From the NCBI RefSeq assembly GCF_002797555.1, contig NZ_PGFA01000005.1, positions 274,421-338,420 of the forward strand: DNA of 64,000 nucleotides. The letters are read 5' to 3'. The position numbers and the translations under genes are program-made. The DNA is from Hymenobacter chitinivorans DSM 11115. GTDB lineage: Bacteria; Bacteroidota; Bacteroidia; Cytophagales; Hymenobacteraceae. Positions 46,225-54,450 of this stretch are shown here, one piece after another (the first letter of the stretch is position 1; each line of letters starts with the position of its first letter). The notes below the pieces were generated by a model. The model was not told where the DNA came from. It made no database searches and saw only the letters and a program-made list of their open reading frames with translations.

Positions 46225-46491
46225 ATGAAAAACCCCGATGAGTACCTGGAAAATCACGTTTTTGAAGCCCGTCGTCCGCGCAAGGAATTGCAGCCGGTGG
46301 TAGCCTACGACGACGCGGTGCGCGCCATTGAGCAAGCTCTAGCCGACGCGGAAAAGTACAAGTATTTGCTGATGCGCGCCCTGCGCCGCCACGCCGACGA
46401 TACCCGGCCCAGCCAGTACGTACCAGCCAGCGGCTCTACCCCGGTGCTGCCGTTGTATCCTGAGGGTGCTGAGCAGGAGCAGGCGGCCTAA
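46225..46491 (+). CDS. Small hypothetical protein
   Basis: 88 residues, MKNPDEYLENHVFEARRPRKELQ start, a helical middle (DDAVRAIEQALADAEKYKYLLMRALRRHADD) and a Pro-rich end. No signal or membrane segment and no recognised family. The central helix is amphipathic and could dimerise. Supported by ATG, codon use and a hairpin after the stop. Confidence 0.6.
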   Translation: MKNPDEYLENHVFEARRPRKELQPVVAYDDAVRAIEQALADAEKYKYLLMRALRRHADDTRPSQYVPASGSTPVLPLYPEGAEQEQAA

Positions 46492-46535
46492 GCTACTGCC
46501 GCTACCCCATGCCGGGTGGCCCGCTATATGCTACC

Positions 46536-46570
46536 CAACGGGTGATTTCCGGCGTGGAAGTCACCCGTTG
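46536..46570 (+). terminator. Hairpin terminator
   Basis: CAACGGGTGA (46536-46545) pairs exactly with TCACCCGTTG (46561-46570), followed by TTATTTT. Confidence 0.7.
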
Positions 46571-46665
46571 TTATTTTCCGGCCGGCGGTAGAAAGCAGCT
46601 CGGCGCTAACAACATCCGCCGGCCAGGACTCGAACAAGGAGCGGGCCGCACCACTGCGCGCCGGT

Positions 46666-47814
46666 ATGCTTCCGTTTCTTCCGCGTATGCGCCAGTCACT
46701 TACCCCGGTATTCCTGCTGCTGTTGCTGGTGTTAGCCCACCGTAGCTTCGGGCAGCGCTTTGCCGCCATCGGCGACTACGGCTCGGCCAGCTCCGCCGAA
46801 AAAGACGTGGCCAGGCTGGTGCACAGCTGGCGCCCCGATTTTATCATTACCCTGGGCGACAATAACTACGACTACGGGGAGGCCGGTACCATCGACGTCA
46901 ACATCGGGCAGTACTACCACGACTACATCGGTAATTACAAGGGTAAATACGGGGCTGGAGCTCCCGAAAACCGCTTCTTTCCGTCCCTGGGCAACCACGA
47001 CACCTATACCGCCGAAGGCCGGCCTTACCTGGACTATTTTACTCTGCCGGGCCAGGAGCGCTACTACGATTTCGTGCGGGGCAACGTCCACTTCTTCGTG
47101 CTCAACAGCAACGCCTCCGAGCCCGACGGTATCCTGAGCACCTCGCGCCAGGCCCAGTGGCTGCAGCAGGGTCTGGCCGCTTCCACCGCGCCCTGGAAAG
47201 TGGTGTACCTGCACCACCCGCCGTTTTCCTCCGGGGAGCACGGCAGCAGCCTCGACCTGCAATGGCCCTTCTGCGTCTGGGGCGCCTCCGTCGTGCTGGC
47301 CGGCCACGACCACCTCTACGAGCGGATTATGGTTAACGGTTTAGCCTACTTCGTCAATGGGCTGGGCGGCAAAAGCATTTACTCCCTGCAAAAGCCCGTG
47401 CCCGGCAGCCAGGTGCGCTACAACGACGACTACGGCGCCATGCTCTGCACCGCCACCTCCGACAGCCTGGTGCTGCGGTTTGTGACCCGGGCCGGCCAAG
47501 TCATTGATACGTATTCGTTGCAGCAGCCTGCGCTGCAAACCGGCTCCCTGGCCCGCACGCCCGCCGGCCTGCTGGTGCTGCCCAACCCCGTAGCCGAAAC
47601 GGCCGCTATTGAAGTGCGAGTACCGGTAGCCGCCGAAACCACGCTCCGGGTGCTCGATACCACCGGCCGGGAAGTGGCCGTGCTACACCAGGGGCCCTTG
47701 GCGCCGGGCACGCACCGCATGCGGTGGCCGCGCGGACGGCTGGCCCCGGGCCTGTATTTTCTGCAGCTAACCAACGGCTGCTACACCCAAACCGTGCGGG
47801 CTGTGGTGCTTTAG
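46666..47814 (+). CDS. Secreted metallophosphoesterase (purple acid phosphatase-like) with T9SS sorting domain
   Basis: 382 residues (a second ATG at 46687, MRQSLTPVFLLLLLVLAHRSFGQ, gives the cleaner signal peptide). Metallophosphoesterase motifs occur in order: AAIGDYG, ITLGDNNYDYG, SLGNHDTY, VYLHHPPFSSGEHG and LAGHDHLYER. This pattern resembles tartrate-resistant acid phosphatases. The last about 80 residues (LVLPNPVAETAAIEVRVP...PGLYFLQLTNGCYTQTVRAVVL) form a T9SS type A sorting domain, so the enzyme is exported to or through the outer surface. Overlaps the next convergent gene by four bases. Confidence 0.92.
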   Translation: MLPFLPRMRQSLTPVFLLLLLVLAHRSFGQRFAAIGDYGSASSAEKDVARLVHSWRPDFIITLGDNNYDYGEAGTIDVNIGQYYHDYIGNYKGKYGAGAPENRFFPSLGNHDTYTAEGRPYLDYFTLPGQERYYDFVRGNVHFFVLNSNASEPDGILSTSRQAQWLQQGLAASTAPWKVVYLHHPPFSSGEHGSSLDLQWPFCVWGASVVLAGHDHLYERIMVNGLAYFVNGLGGKSIYSLQKPVPGSQVRYNDDYGAMLCTATSDSLVLRFVTRAGQVIDTYSLQQPALQTGSLARTPAGLLVLPNPVAETAAIEVRVPVAAETTLRVLDTTGREVAVLHQGPLAPGTHRMRWPRGRLAPGLYFLQLTNGCYTQTVRAVVL

Positions 47815-49205
47815 CCGGCCGCTAGGCACGGCCGCAGGTGCTGGGCCAGGGCCGCTGCCTGGGTCCGCAGCTCCGGCACGGCCGTCGACTCGAAGTACGC
47901 CGGCCGCCGGCTGGGGCCTAGCGTGTAAAACACGCTCGAAACCTGGCCTTGAGCATTGCACAGTGCCCCGTGCTCGTCGGTGGTAACGCCCAGGTGCAGG
48001 GCATCGGGCACCAGGTGGCCCGCCGTGCGCAGGCCGCTCACCAATGGGTCCGGAATGCGGCTGTAGTCGAGTAGGGGGCCGGTGCAGGAAATGACGTGCT
48101 GCACTAGCTGCTCCTGGCGCTGCCCGCCCCGGCTCACGGCCACCCGCAGGTCGCTGCCGCTGGCTTCGATGGTGGCCACTTTGCCCAGCTTCATCCGCAC
48201 GATGCCCGCATCCAGCATCTGCTGCACGGCCGCCGCGTTCTGGGGCGGACTGCGGTGCCGCACCACCGACCAGATAGAAGCTACGTGGCGCAGAAACCGG
48301 GCCTGCTCCTGGGCCGGCCAGCTTTGCCAGATTCGGCCCAAATCCGGCCGCAGGGAGTCGACGACCGGGCGCCAGTCCTGACCCTGGGCAGTGGCGGCCC
48401 GCACGTGCCGGCGCACCACCCGCACTACTTCCGCCACCGTAGTCAAGCCGGCCAGCTCCGGGGCGTAAAAGCTGGGGTAGGCAAGGCCCAGCGGCCCGTG
48501 CACCGAGGGCCAGCGGCCACTGCGGCTCACCACCGTCACGGGGCCGTGGTGGCCGTCGGCGGCCAGGCCCAGCAGCACGTCCACGGCCGTCAGCCCCGAG
48601 CCGATGAGCAGCACCGAGTGGTGGGGCGCAATGTTTTGCAGGGCCTGCGGGCCCCAGGGGTTGCTATGGTAGCCGGCATGAGCCCGCACGGCCGCACTGA
48701 GCTTCAGGTCGGGGGCCGGCGGGAAGTTGCCCAGGGCCAGCACAACCTGCTGGCTGGGTATTTCGTGCCCGTCGGCCAGTCGTACGGTGGCCACGTCACC
48801 AGCCTCGGTCAGGGTTGCCGCTACGGCCTTCTGGTGGTGGCAAAAAAAGCGCATGCCGTTTTCGGCGGGCCAGGCCAGCACGTTTTCAGTTAACTGCTGC
48901 AGGTATTTGCCGTAGGTCTGCCGGGAGCAGAAGCCGCCCGTACACGCCGGGTTATTGCTGGTCCTCAGCCAGTCGATAAAGTGGTTGGGCTCCTGCGGAA
49001 AGGCGCTCAGAAATGGGGCCCGCACGTTGAGCAAATACTCTTTGCGCCGGGCCGAGTACGCCAGCCCCGGCCCCGGTACGGCCCGGGGCTCCACTAGGTG
49101 CACATCCACCGGATAAGGCCCGCCGGGCAGGCGGGCCAGCTGGACCAGGAGCATAGAGCCGGAGAAGCCTCCGCCCAGAATCGTAATCGTTCGTCTTGAT
49201 GACAC
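47811..49205 (-). CDS. FAD/NAD(P)-binding protein (COG4529-like)
   Basis: 464 residues starting at GTG 49205 (SSRRTITILGGGFSGSMLLVQLARL). N-terminal dinucleotide-binding GGGFSGS, PGPGLAYSARRKEYLLNVRAPFLSAFPQEPNHFIDWL and a second nucleotide site (VLLIGSGLTAVDVLLGLAADGHHGPVTVVSRSG) are diagnostic of the FAD/NAD(P)-binding COG4529-like family, often linked to hydroxyacylglutathione or siderophore-like chemistry but largely uncharacterised. Convergent with, and overlapping, the phosphoesterase gene. Confidence 0.88.
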   Translation of the reverse strand: MSSRRTITILGGGFSGSMLLVQLARLPGGPYPVDVHLVEPRAVPGPGLAYSARRKEYLLNVRAPFLSAFPQEPNHFIDWLRTSNNPACTGGFCSRQTYGKYLQQLTENVLAWPAENGMRFFCHHQKAVAATLTEAGDVATVRLADGHEIPSQQVVLALGNFPPAPDLKLSAAVRAHAGYHSNPWGPQALQNIAPHHSVLLIGSGLTAVDVLLGLAADGHHGPVTVVSRSGRWPSVHGPLGLAYPSFYAPELAGLTTVAEVVRVVRRHVRAATAQGQDWRPVVDSLRPDLGRIWQSWPAQEQARFLRHVASIWSVVRHRSPPQNAAAVQQMLDAGIVRMKLGKVATIEASGSDLRVAVSRGGQRQEQLVQHVISCTGPLLDYSRIPDPLVSGLRTAGHLVPDALHLGVTTDEHGALCNAQGQVSSVFYTLGPSRRPAYFESTAVPELRTQAAALAQHLRPCLAAG

Positions 49206-49321
49206 CGGCGCTGGTTGTGGGGTGGGAGCAGAACGGAATAGGGCCAGAAAATGCGCGAAAAAATCCGGTCTGAAAAATCCGGCCGCGCGGTAGAGCCCGA
49301 ATTCAGGTGGTCAAAAACAAA

Positions 49322-49354
49322 CCGCCCGACCGTAAACTACATACGGTCGGGCGG
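49322..49354 (-). terminator. Terminator after hldD
   Basis: CCGCCCGACCGTA (49322-49334) and TACGGTCGGGCGG (49342-49354) are exact complements, with T-rich sequence downstream on the minus strand. Confidence 0.8.
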
Positions 49355-49402
49355 CTGGAATGACGGAGCTCAACGGGCAAAAATGCCGCGTGGGCCACAA
49401 TT

Positions 49403-50368
49403 TTATAGGTACTGGCCCGGCACGAGGTAGTTGCGCACGTAGTCGTCGATGCCGTCTTCGAGGCGGGTGAAAGGCCGGTCGTAGCCGATGCCGCGCAGCT
49501 TGCTCATATCGGCCTGGGTGTAGTACTGGTAGGTGTCGCGAATGTCCTCGGGCGTGTCGCGGAAGCGGATGTCGGCGGTGCGGTCCAGGGCTTTGAACGT
49601 GTTCAGGGTCAAGTCCAGGAAGGTACGGGCCTCGCCGGTGCCCAGGTTGTAGATGCCCGAGTGCTGGCGGTTGTGCATCAAAAAGTAGCACACTTCCACC
49701 ACGTCCTTCACGTACACAAAGTCGCGCTGCTGCTCGCCGTCGGCAAAATCGGGGTTGTGGGAGCGGAACAGGGTCATGGAGCCGTGCTGCCGGATCTGCT
49801 CGAAGGCGTGGAATATCACCGAGGCCATGCGGCCCTTGTGGTACTCGTTGGGCCCGTACACGTTGAAAAACTTCAGGCCGGCCCAGAAAAACGGTTTCTC
49901 GGGCTGCTGCACGGCCCAGTTGTCGAAGTCGTTCTTCGAGTCGCCGTAGGGGTTCAGGGGGCGCAGCAGCGGCAGCAGGGCGTCGTCGTCGGAGTAGCCC
50001 AGGGTGCCCGAGCCGTAAGTGGCCGCCGAGGAGGCGTACACCAGCGGCAGCTGGTACTGGCAGCAGGCCCGCCACATTTTCTGCGAATACTCCAGGTTGA
50101 GCAAGTCGAAAACGGCCTTGTCCTGCTCCGTGGTGTCGGTGCGGGCCCCGAGGTGGAAGATGAACTCCACCTGCTCGTGGTTTTTGTCGAGCCAGTCGAA
50201 GAACTCGTTGCGGTCCACGTACTCGCGCAGGCGCTTGCCTTTGAGGTTGGCGAGTTTGCGCTCCACGGCGAAATTGTCCACCACCACGATGTCGTTGAAG
50301 TTGGCGGCGTTCAGGCGGGTAACAAGGCAGCTGGCAATAAAGCCGGCCGCTCCGGTGACAACAATCAT
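49403..50368 (-). CDS. hldD: ADP-L-glycero-D-manno-heptose-6-epimerase
   Basis: 321 residues from ATG 50368 (MIVVTGAAGFIASCLVTRLN). Rossmann nucleotide-binding start (third Gly of the usual GxxGxxG is Ala), FHLGARTDTTEQD, YASSAATYGSGT and the catalytic Y-x3-K in NPYGDSKND; FADGEQQRDFVYVKDVVEVCYFLM and NLGTGEARTF identify the HldD/RfaD group. It makes ADP-L-glycero-D-manno-heptose for LPS or surface glycan cores. The other heptose genes are not in the window. A TACTTTTG promoter box lies 17 bases upstream of the start codon. Confidence 0.92.
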   Translation of the reverse strand: MIVVTGAAGFIASCLVTRLNAANFNDIVVVDNFAVERKLANLKGKRLREYVDRNEFFDWLDKNHEQVEFIFHLGARTDTTEQDKAVFDLLNLEYSQKMWRACCQYQLPLVYASSAATYGSGTLGYSDDDALLPLLRPLNPYGDSKNDFDNWAVQQPEKPFFWAGLKFFNVYGPNEYHKGRMASVIFHAFEQIRQHGSMTLFRSHNPDFADGEQQRDFVYVKDVVEVCYFLMHNRQHSGIYNLGTGEARTFLDLTLNTFKALDRTADIRFRDTPEDIRDTYQYYTQADMSKLRGIGYDRPFTRLEDGIDDYVRNYLVPGQYL

Positions 50369-50385
50369 AAGGCTGATATTTTGGC

Positions 50386-50393
50386 CAAAAGTA
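50386..50393 (-). promoter_or_regulatory. Candidate -7 box (TACTTTTG) for hldD
   Basis: On the minus strand the sequence TACTTTTG lies 17 bases upstream of the hldD ATG, matching TAnnTTTG. No convincing TTG element sits 19-21 bp further upstream. Confidence 0.45.
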
Positions 50394-50425
50394 GGGAAAA
50401 ACGCCGGGCTGAGCCGCAGGGCAGA

Positions 50426-50511
50426 GTAGCGCGAACTTAGTAGTTCGCGTGAATGAACGACAAACAGTGCTGCGTATCGTTCATTCACGCGAACTACTAA
50501 GTTCGCGCTAC
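50426..50511. repeat. 35-bp perfect inverted repeat between hldD and the ABC-transport genes
   Basis: Bases 50426-50460 are an exact reverse complement of 50477-50511 with a 16-nt loop; each arm also contains a shorter palindrome (GCGCGAACTTAGTAGTTCGCG). It lies exactly between two divergent promoters, with its right arm directly abutting the TACCTTTG box at 50512. A degenerate relative (GTAGCGCGAACTTT...AAAGTTCGCA) lies at 58466-58534. Confidence 0.92.
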
Positions 50512-50519
50512 TACCTTTG
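50512..50519 (+). promoter_or_regulatory. TACCTTTG box four bases before the BtuF-like start
   Basis: A perfect TAnnTTTG box ends four bases before ATG 50524, the same spacing as at 38302 and 27136. A transcript from it would be essentially leaderless. The TTG element position falls in the inverted repeat and is not conserved. Confidence 0.5.
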
Positions 50520-50523
50520 GCCC

Positions 50524-51441
50524 ATGATGCGTTTTCCGTTTCCGCTGCCGGCGCTGCTGTTGTCGGCACTGCTGCTCACTGCCGGCTGCCAGTCGAATGA
50601 TAAGCCGGCTGCCGCTACCACCGGGGCCGCCCCCCAGCACGTCACCGATGACTTAGGCCACCAGCTGACCATCCCGGCCCAGCCCCGCCGCATTATGAGC
50701 CTGGCCGCCTCCATGACGGAAATGCTCTACGCCGTGGCCGATACCAGCACCATCGTGGCCCGCACCCAGGTCTGCGACTACCCGCAGGCCGTCTTGCGCA
50801 AGCGCGTTATCAACAGCTACCCGCTCGATATTGAAGGCCTCGTGGCCCTGCACCCCGACGTGGTGTTTACCACCGAAGGCATTACGTCCCTCGATGACAT
50901 TGCCCGCCTCGAAAAGCTCGGCATCCCGGTGTATTGCCAGCGCTACACTACCGTAAATGACATTTTCCGCGGCCTTACCGACCTGGGCCGCCTGTTGGGC
51001 CGCCCCGCGCAAGCCCAAAAGCTGACCGATTCCCTGGCCGCTGAGCTGAAAACGGTAACCCAACGCCCGCCGGGCTCCTCCGCCCGGCCCCGGGTGCTGG
51101 CCATTACCTGGCAGGACCCGATTTACGTGTATGGCGAGAATACGCTCTTCACCGACCGGATCCGCTTGGCCGGGGGGCAGAACGCCGTAACCGAGCATTT
51201 TGCCCAGCCCTACCCGGCCCTGACCCGGGAGTATATTCTCAAACTCAACCCCGACGTGCTCATCGGCGGCAGCTTCGGCAAGCTCGATAGTACGTTTTTC
51301 AAGACCTACCCCGAGCTGAAGCGCATCCGGGCTTACCAGTCTCGCCGCGTCTACGCCATTACCGGTGACTTGATGGAACGGCCCAGCCCGCGGGTAGTGG
51401 AGTCGGTGCGGGAGCTGCAACGGTTACTCCAGCAGCCATGA
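50524..51441 (+). CDS. ABC importer substrate-binding lipoprotein (BtuF/FecB-like)
   Basis: 305 residues from ATG 50524 with lipobox LLTAGC. The periplasmic-binding fold of the metal-chelate class is recognisable (HVTDDLGHQLTIPAQPRRIMSLAASMTEMLYAVAD, NSYPLDIEGLVALHPDVVFTTEG, ILKLNPDVLIGG, RRVYAITGDLMERPSPRVVESVREL). Likely binds cobalamin or a ferric chelate. The last bases overlap the permease start (ATGA), so the two are translationally coupled. No cobalamin riboswitch was found upstream, and the ATPase subunit is missing from the locus. Confidence 0.9.
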   Translation: MMRFPFPLPALLLSALLLTAGCQSNDKPAAATTGAAPQHVTDDLGHQLTIPAQPRRIMSLAASMTEMLYAVADTSTIVARTQVCDYPQAVLRKRVINSYPLDIEGLVALHPDVVFTTEGITSLDDIARLEKLGIPVYCQRYTTVNDIFRGLTDLGRLLGRPAQAQKLTDSLAAELKTVTQRPPGSSARPRVLAITWQDPIYVYGENTLFTDRIRLAGGQNAVTEHFAQPYPALTREYILKLNPDVLIGGSFGKLDSTFFKTYPELKRIRAYQSRRVYAITGDLMERPSPRVVESVRELQRLLQQP

Positions 51442-52445
51442 GCCGGCCGGCGGCGCCCTGGATTCTGGCCAGTCTGGTGCTCATGCTGGTGCTGCTCGTA
51501 CTGGGCCTGCGCATCGGCAGCTTCGCCACCGACTATGCCTTCATTGGCCGCACCCTGCTGCATTATAATTCCCAGGATCCGGCCCAATTGGCGCTGGTGG
51601 AGCTGCGCCTGCCACGCATCGTTATGGCTCTGCTGGCCGGGGCTAGCCTGGCTGTGAGCGGCTACCTGATGCAGGCCATGGTCAATAACGCCCTGGCCGA
51701 CCCGTATTTGCTGGGCACGGCTTCCGGCGCATCGTTGGGCGCCATCCTCTGCTTTTCCCTGCTGACCAACGTCACCGTGGCCGGAATTTACCTGCCGCCG
51801 GTAGCCGCTTTGCTCGGCGGCCTGCTCACGACGTTGCTGGTAGTGGCCCTGGGCAGTCAGCGGGGGCAGCTCATTCCCGGGCAACTGCTGCTGGCCGGTG
51901 TGGCCATCAGCTCCCTGACGGCGGCCCTGGGCGGCCTGCTTTCCTTTCTGGCCAGCTCCGAAGGCCAGCTGCGCACGGTGGTGTTTTGGGCCATGGGCAG
52001 CTTCGAGCGGGCCGGCTGGGACGTGCTGCCCTACCCGGCCGGGGCGTTGGCGCTGGCGCTGTTTCTGCTGATTTTTCTGCAAAAAGACCTTAACGTGCTG
52101 CTGTTGGGAGAGGAGCGGGCCCAAACCCTGGGGGTGCCCGTGGCCCGCACCCGCTGGATTCTGGTGGTGCTGGCCGCTTCCCTCACGGGCTGCGTGGTGG
52201 CCCTGTGCGGGCCGGTGGGCTTCGTGGGGCTGATGGTTCCCCACCTCACGCGCTGGCTGCTGGGCGTCACCGGCCGGGCCAACCTGCTCTTCTGCGCCCT
52301 GCTCGGGGCCGACTTCCTGCTGGGCTGCGACCTGCTAGCCCGCCTGCTGTATCCGCCGGCCGGCTTACCCGTGGGCCTCATCACGGCCTTATTCGGCGTA
52401 CCGTTCTTCGTATATTTGCTGCGCAAAAAGCGCGTGGCGCTTTAA
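51438..52445 (+). CDS. FecCD/BtuC-family ABC importer permease
   Basis: 335 residues with about nine to ten hydrophobic helices. FecCD hallmarks: LRLPRIVMALLAGASLAVSGYLMQAMVNNALADPYLLGTASGAS and GPVGFVGLMVPHLTRWLLG, the latter containing the conserved ATPase-contact region. Starts by a four-base overlap with the substrate-binding protein. The expected ATP-binding protein does not follow; the next gene is a pterin synthase. Confidence 0.92.
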   Translation: MSRPAAPWILASLVLMLVLLVLGLRIGSFATDYAFIGRTLLHYNSQDPAQLALVELRLPRIVMALLAGASLAVSGYLMQAMVNNALADPYLLGTASGASLGAILCFSLLTNVTVAGIYLPPVAALLGGLLTTLLVVALGSQRGQLIPGQLLLAGVAISSLTAALGGLLSFLASSEGQLRTVVFWAMGSFERAGWDVLPYPAGALALALFLLIFLQKDLNVLLLGEERAQTLGVPVARTRWILVVLAASLTGCVVALCGPVGFVGLMVPHLTRWLLGVTGRANLLFCALLGADFLLGCDLLARLLYPPAGLPVGLITALFGVPFFVYLLRKKRVAL

Positions 52446-52548
52446 CCGGGGGCTTGTTGTTGCAGCATTGGGCAGTCAAAAGCTGCCTGATTTCAACAAT
52501 CAACCAATAGCAATCAACAAGTACCCCATTCACCTCAGTACCCATCGA

Positions 52549-52965
52549 ATGATTTACGTCAGCCGGCAGGAGCATTTCAACGCCGCTCATAAGCTCTATA
52601 ACCCTGCCTGGACCGAGGAGCGCAACAAAGAAGTGTTCGGGCCCTGCGCCAATACCAACTGGCACGGCCACAATTACGACCTCATCGTGACCGTGAAAGG
52701 CCAGCCCGACCCAGAAACCGGCTTCGTCATCGACCTCAAGCAGCTCAGCACCATCATCCGCCAGCACGTCGTCGACCAGGTCGACCACAAAAACCTCAAC
52801 CTCGACGTGCCCTTCATGAAGGACCAGCTGGCCAGTACCGAAAACCTGGTCGTGGCCTTCTGGCAGATTCTGGCCCGCGAAATTCCCCGGATTTCCAGCG
52901 CCCAGCTCCACTGCATCAAGCTCTACGAAACCCCCCGCAACTTCGTAGAATACTACGGGGAGTAG
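52549..52965 (+). CDS. queD: 6-carboxytetrahydropterin synthase / PTPS-like (QueD family)
   Basis: 138 residues from ATG 52549 (MIYVSRQEHFNAAH). Zinc His residues are in EHFNAAH and NWHGHNYDL, the catalytic Cys in FGPCANTN, and the Glu in LYETPRNFVEYYG. Family members convert 7,8-dihydroneopterin triphosphate to 6-carboxytetrahydropterin (queuosine route) or 6-pyruvoyltetrahydropterin. The WHGHNY and CxxxN layout fits the larger PTPS form. The upstream 5' gap has CAATCAA-type 7-mers at 52496-52519. Confidence 0.9.
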   Translation: MIYVSRQEHFNAAHKLYNPAWTEERNKEVFGPCANTNWHGHNYDLIVTVKGQPDPETGFVIDLKQLSTIIRQHVVDQVDHKNLNLDVPFMKDQLASTENLVVAFWQILAREIPRISSAQLHCIKLYETPRNFVEYYGE

Positions 52966-52980
52966 GCATTTAACATGTAT

Positions 52981-53076
52981 CAATTAACATTTAACCGATT
53001 GACGGGCCATTGCCAGCCTAGTAATCCGGTCTGAGAAAGTGTTGATGATAATCGTCAGAATGTTAAATGGTAATTG
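52981..53076. repeat. Inverted repeat CAATTAACATTTAAC in the queD-lpxB gap
   Basis: CAATTAACATTTAAC (52981-52995) and GTTAAATGGTAATTG (53062-53076) are complementary at 14 of 15 bases and AT-rich, with a 66-nt spacer. It ends 18 bases before the lpxB start codon. Confidence 0.6.
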
Positions 53077-53094
53077 CTAAATGTCACTTGTAAA

Positions 53095-54204
53095 ATGAAG
53101 TACTATCTGATTGCTGGTGAGCGTTCCGGCGACTTCCACGCCTCCCACCTCATGCGCGAGCTGCGGCAGCAGGACCCCCAGGCCGAGTTCCGGGGCTGGG
53201 GCGGCGACATGATGCAGGCCCAGGGGGGCACGCTGGTGCACCACTACCAGGAAATGGCCATTATGGGCTTCTGGGAAGCGGCTACCAGCATTCTGAAGTT
53301 TCGGGGCTACCTCAAGGAGTGCCAGCGCGACATTGCGGCCTACCAGCCCGACGTGGTGATTCTGGTGGATTATGCCGGCTTTAACATGCGGGTGGCCAAG
53401 TTTGCCAAAGAGCAGGGCTTCAAAGTCTTCTACTACATTTCGCCCAAAATCTGGGCCTGGAATCAGGGCCGCGTGCACAAAGTCAAGGCCCTGGTAGACA
53501 AAATGTTCGTGATTCTGCCCTTCGAGTCCGACTTCTACCAGCGCTTCGACTATAAGGTGGACTACATCGGCAACCCTACCGTGGACGCCATTGCCGAGCA
53601 CGTACCCAGCCCCGATTTCTACCAGCGCAACAACCTCGACCCCCAGCGGCCCATTATTGCGGTGCTGCCCGGCTCGCGCAAGCAGGAAATCGAGGAGATG
53701 CTCTACGAAATGACGGCCATCATTCCGCCCTTTCTCGACTACCAGTTCATCGTGGCCGGCGTCACGAACCTCGACCGGAACTACTACGCCAATTTCGAGC
53801 GCAACAACGTCCGCATCCTCTTCGACCAGACTTACGACCTGCTCACCCACGCCAAGGCGGCGCTAGTGACCAGCGGCACCGCGACGCTGGAAACGGCCTT
53901 ATTCAACGTGCCCCAGGTGGTGTGCTACCGCACCAGCGCCGTGTCCTACGCCATTGGCAAGGCCGTTATCAAGGTGCCCTACATTTCCCTGGTCAACCTG
54001 ATTGCCGGCAAGGAAGTCGTCAAAGAGCTTATTCAGGGTGAATTCAACTCCCGCAACCTCGTAACGGAGCTCAAGAAGGTGTTGCAGGACGAGGAGTTTA
54101 TTGCCAAGCAAAAGGCGGGCTACGCCGAGCTACAGGAGAAGCTGGGTCGTAACAACGCCGCTAAGAAAGCCGCCGAGTTGATGGTGGGGTATTTGAAGAA
54201 GTAA
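53095..54204 (+). CDS. lpxB: Lipid-A-disaccharide synthase
   Basis: 369 residues from ATG 53095 (MKYYLIAGERSGDFHASHLM). GT19/LpxB motifs: GERSGD, FRGWGGDMMQAQGG, MGFWEAATSILKF, YISPKIWAWNQGRVHKVK, FESDFYQRFDYKVDYIGNPTVD, LPGSRKQEIEEMLYEM, TSGTATLETALF, LVNLIAGKEVVKELIQGEF. Makes the disaccharide core of lipid A from UDP-2,3-diacylglucosamine and lipid X on the inner membrane. Confirms a Gram-negative LPS-making host. A strong palindromic terminator follows. Confidence 0.97.
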   Translation: MKYYLIAGERSGDFHASHLMRELRQQDPQAEFRGWGGDMMQAQGGTLVHHYQEMAIMGFWEAATSILKFRGYLKECQRDIAAYQPDVVILVDYAGFNMRVAKFAKEQGFKVFYYISPKIWAWNQGRVHKVKALVDKMFVILPFESDFYQRFDYKVDYIGNPTVDAIAEHVPSPDFYQRNNLDPQRPIIAVLPGSRKQEIEEMLYEMTAIIPPFLDYQFIVAGVTNLDRNYYANFERNNVRILFDQTYDLLTHAKAALVTSGTATLETALFNVPQVVCYRTSAVSYAIGKAVIKVPYISLVNLIAGKEVVKELIQGEFNSRNLVTELKKVLQDEEFIAKQKAGYAELQEKLGRNNAAKKAAELMVGYLKK

Positions 54205-54380
54205 GCAGTCGGAAAACGCTTGGCTGAGTCCCGAACGACTGCGGCCACATCTTGAACAACTGTGACATAGTCTTGGACCATTATGGCTAAGGATTGGAGC
54301 GTTGCGTCTTAGCTCTCAGAGCACTAGGGCAGGCTTAGCGTACTAGGGCCACGCATTAGCGTTTTTGGTTGGTATAATGA

Positions 54381-54446
54381 AAGATAGTTTTAACAGAAAA
54401 GCCCCGGCAGGATATCCTACTGGGGCTTTTCTGTTAAAACTATCTT
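54381..54446. terminator. 66-bp near-perfect palindromic terminator
   Basis: 25-bp perfect arms (54381-54405 and 54422-54446; AAGATAGTTTTAACAGAAAAGCCCC) with an inner AGGATATCCT palindrome; only two base pairs fail across 66 bp. It separates convergent lpxB and clpX and should stop transcription in both directions. Confidence 0.9.
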
Positions 54447-54450
54447 GTCG

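Noticed and set aside
50369..50523. Cobalamin riboswitch before the BtuF-like gene
   Set aside because: The gap is filled by a simple inverted repeat and promoter boxes; no B12-box-like core seen and no room for one.
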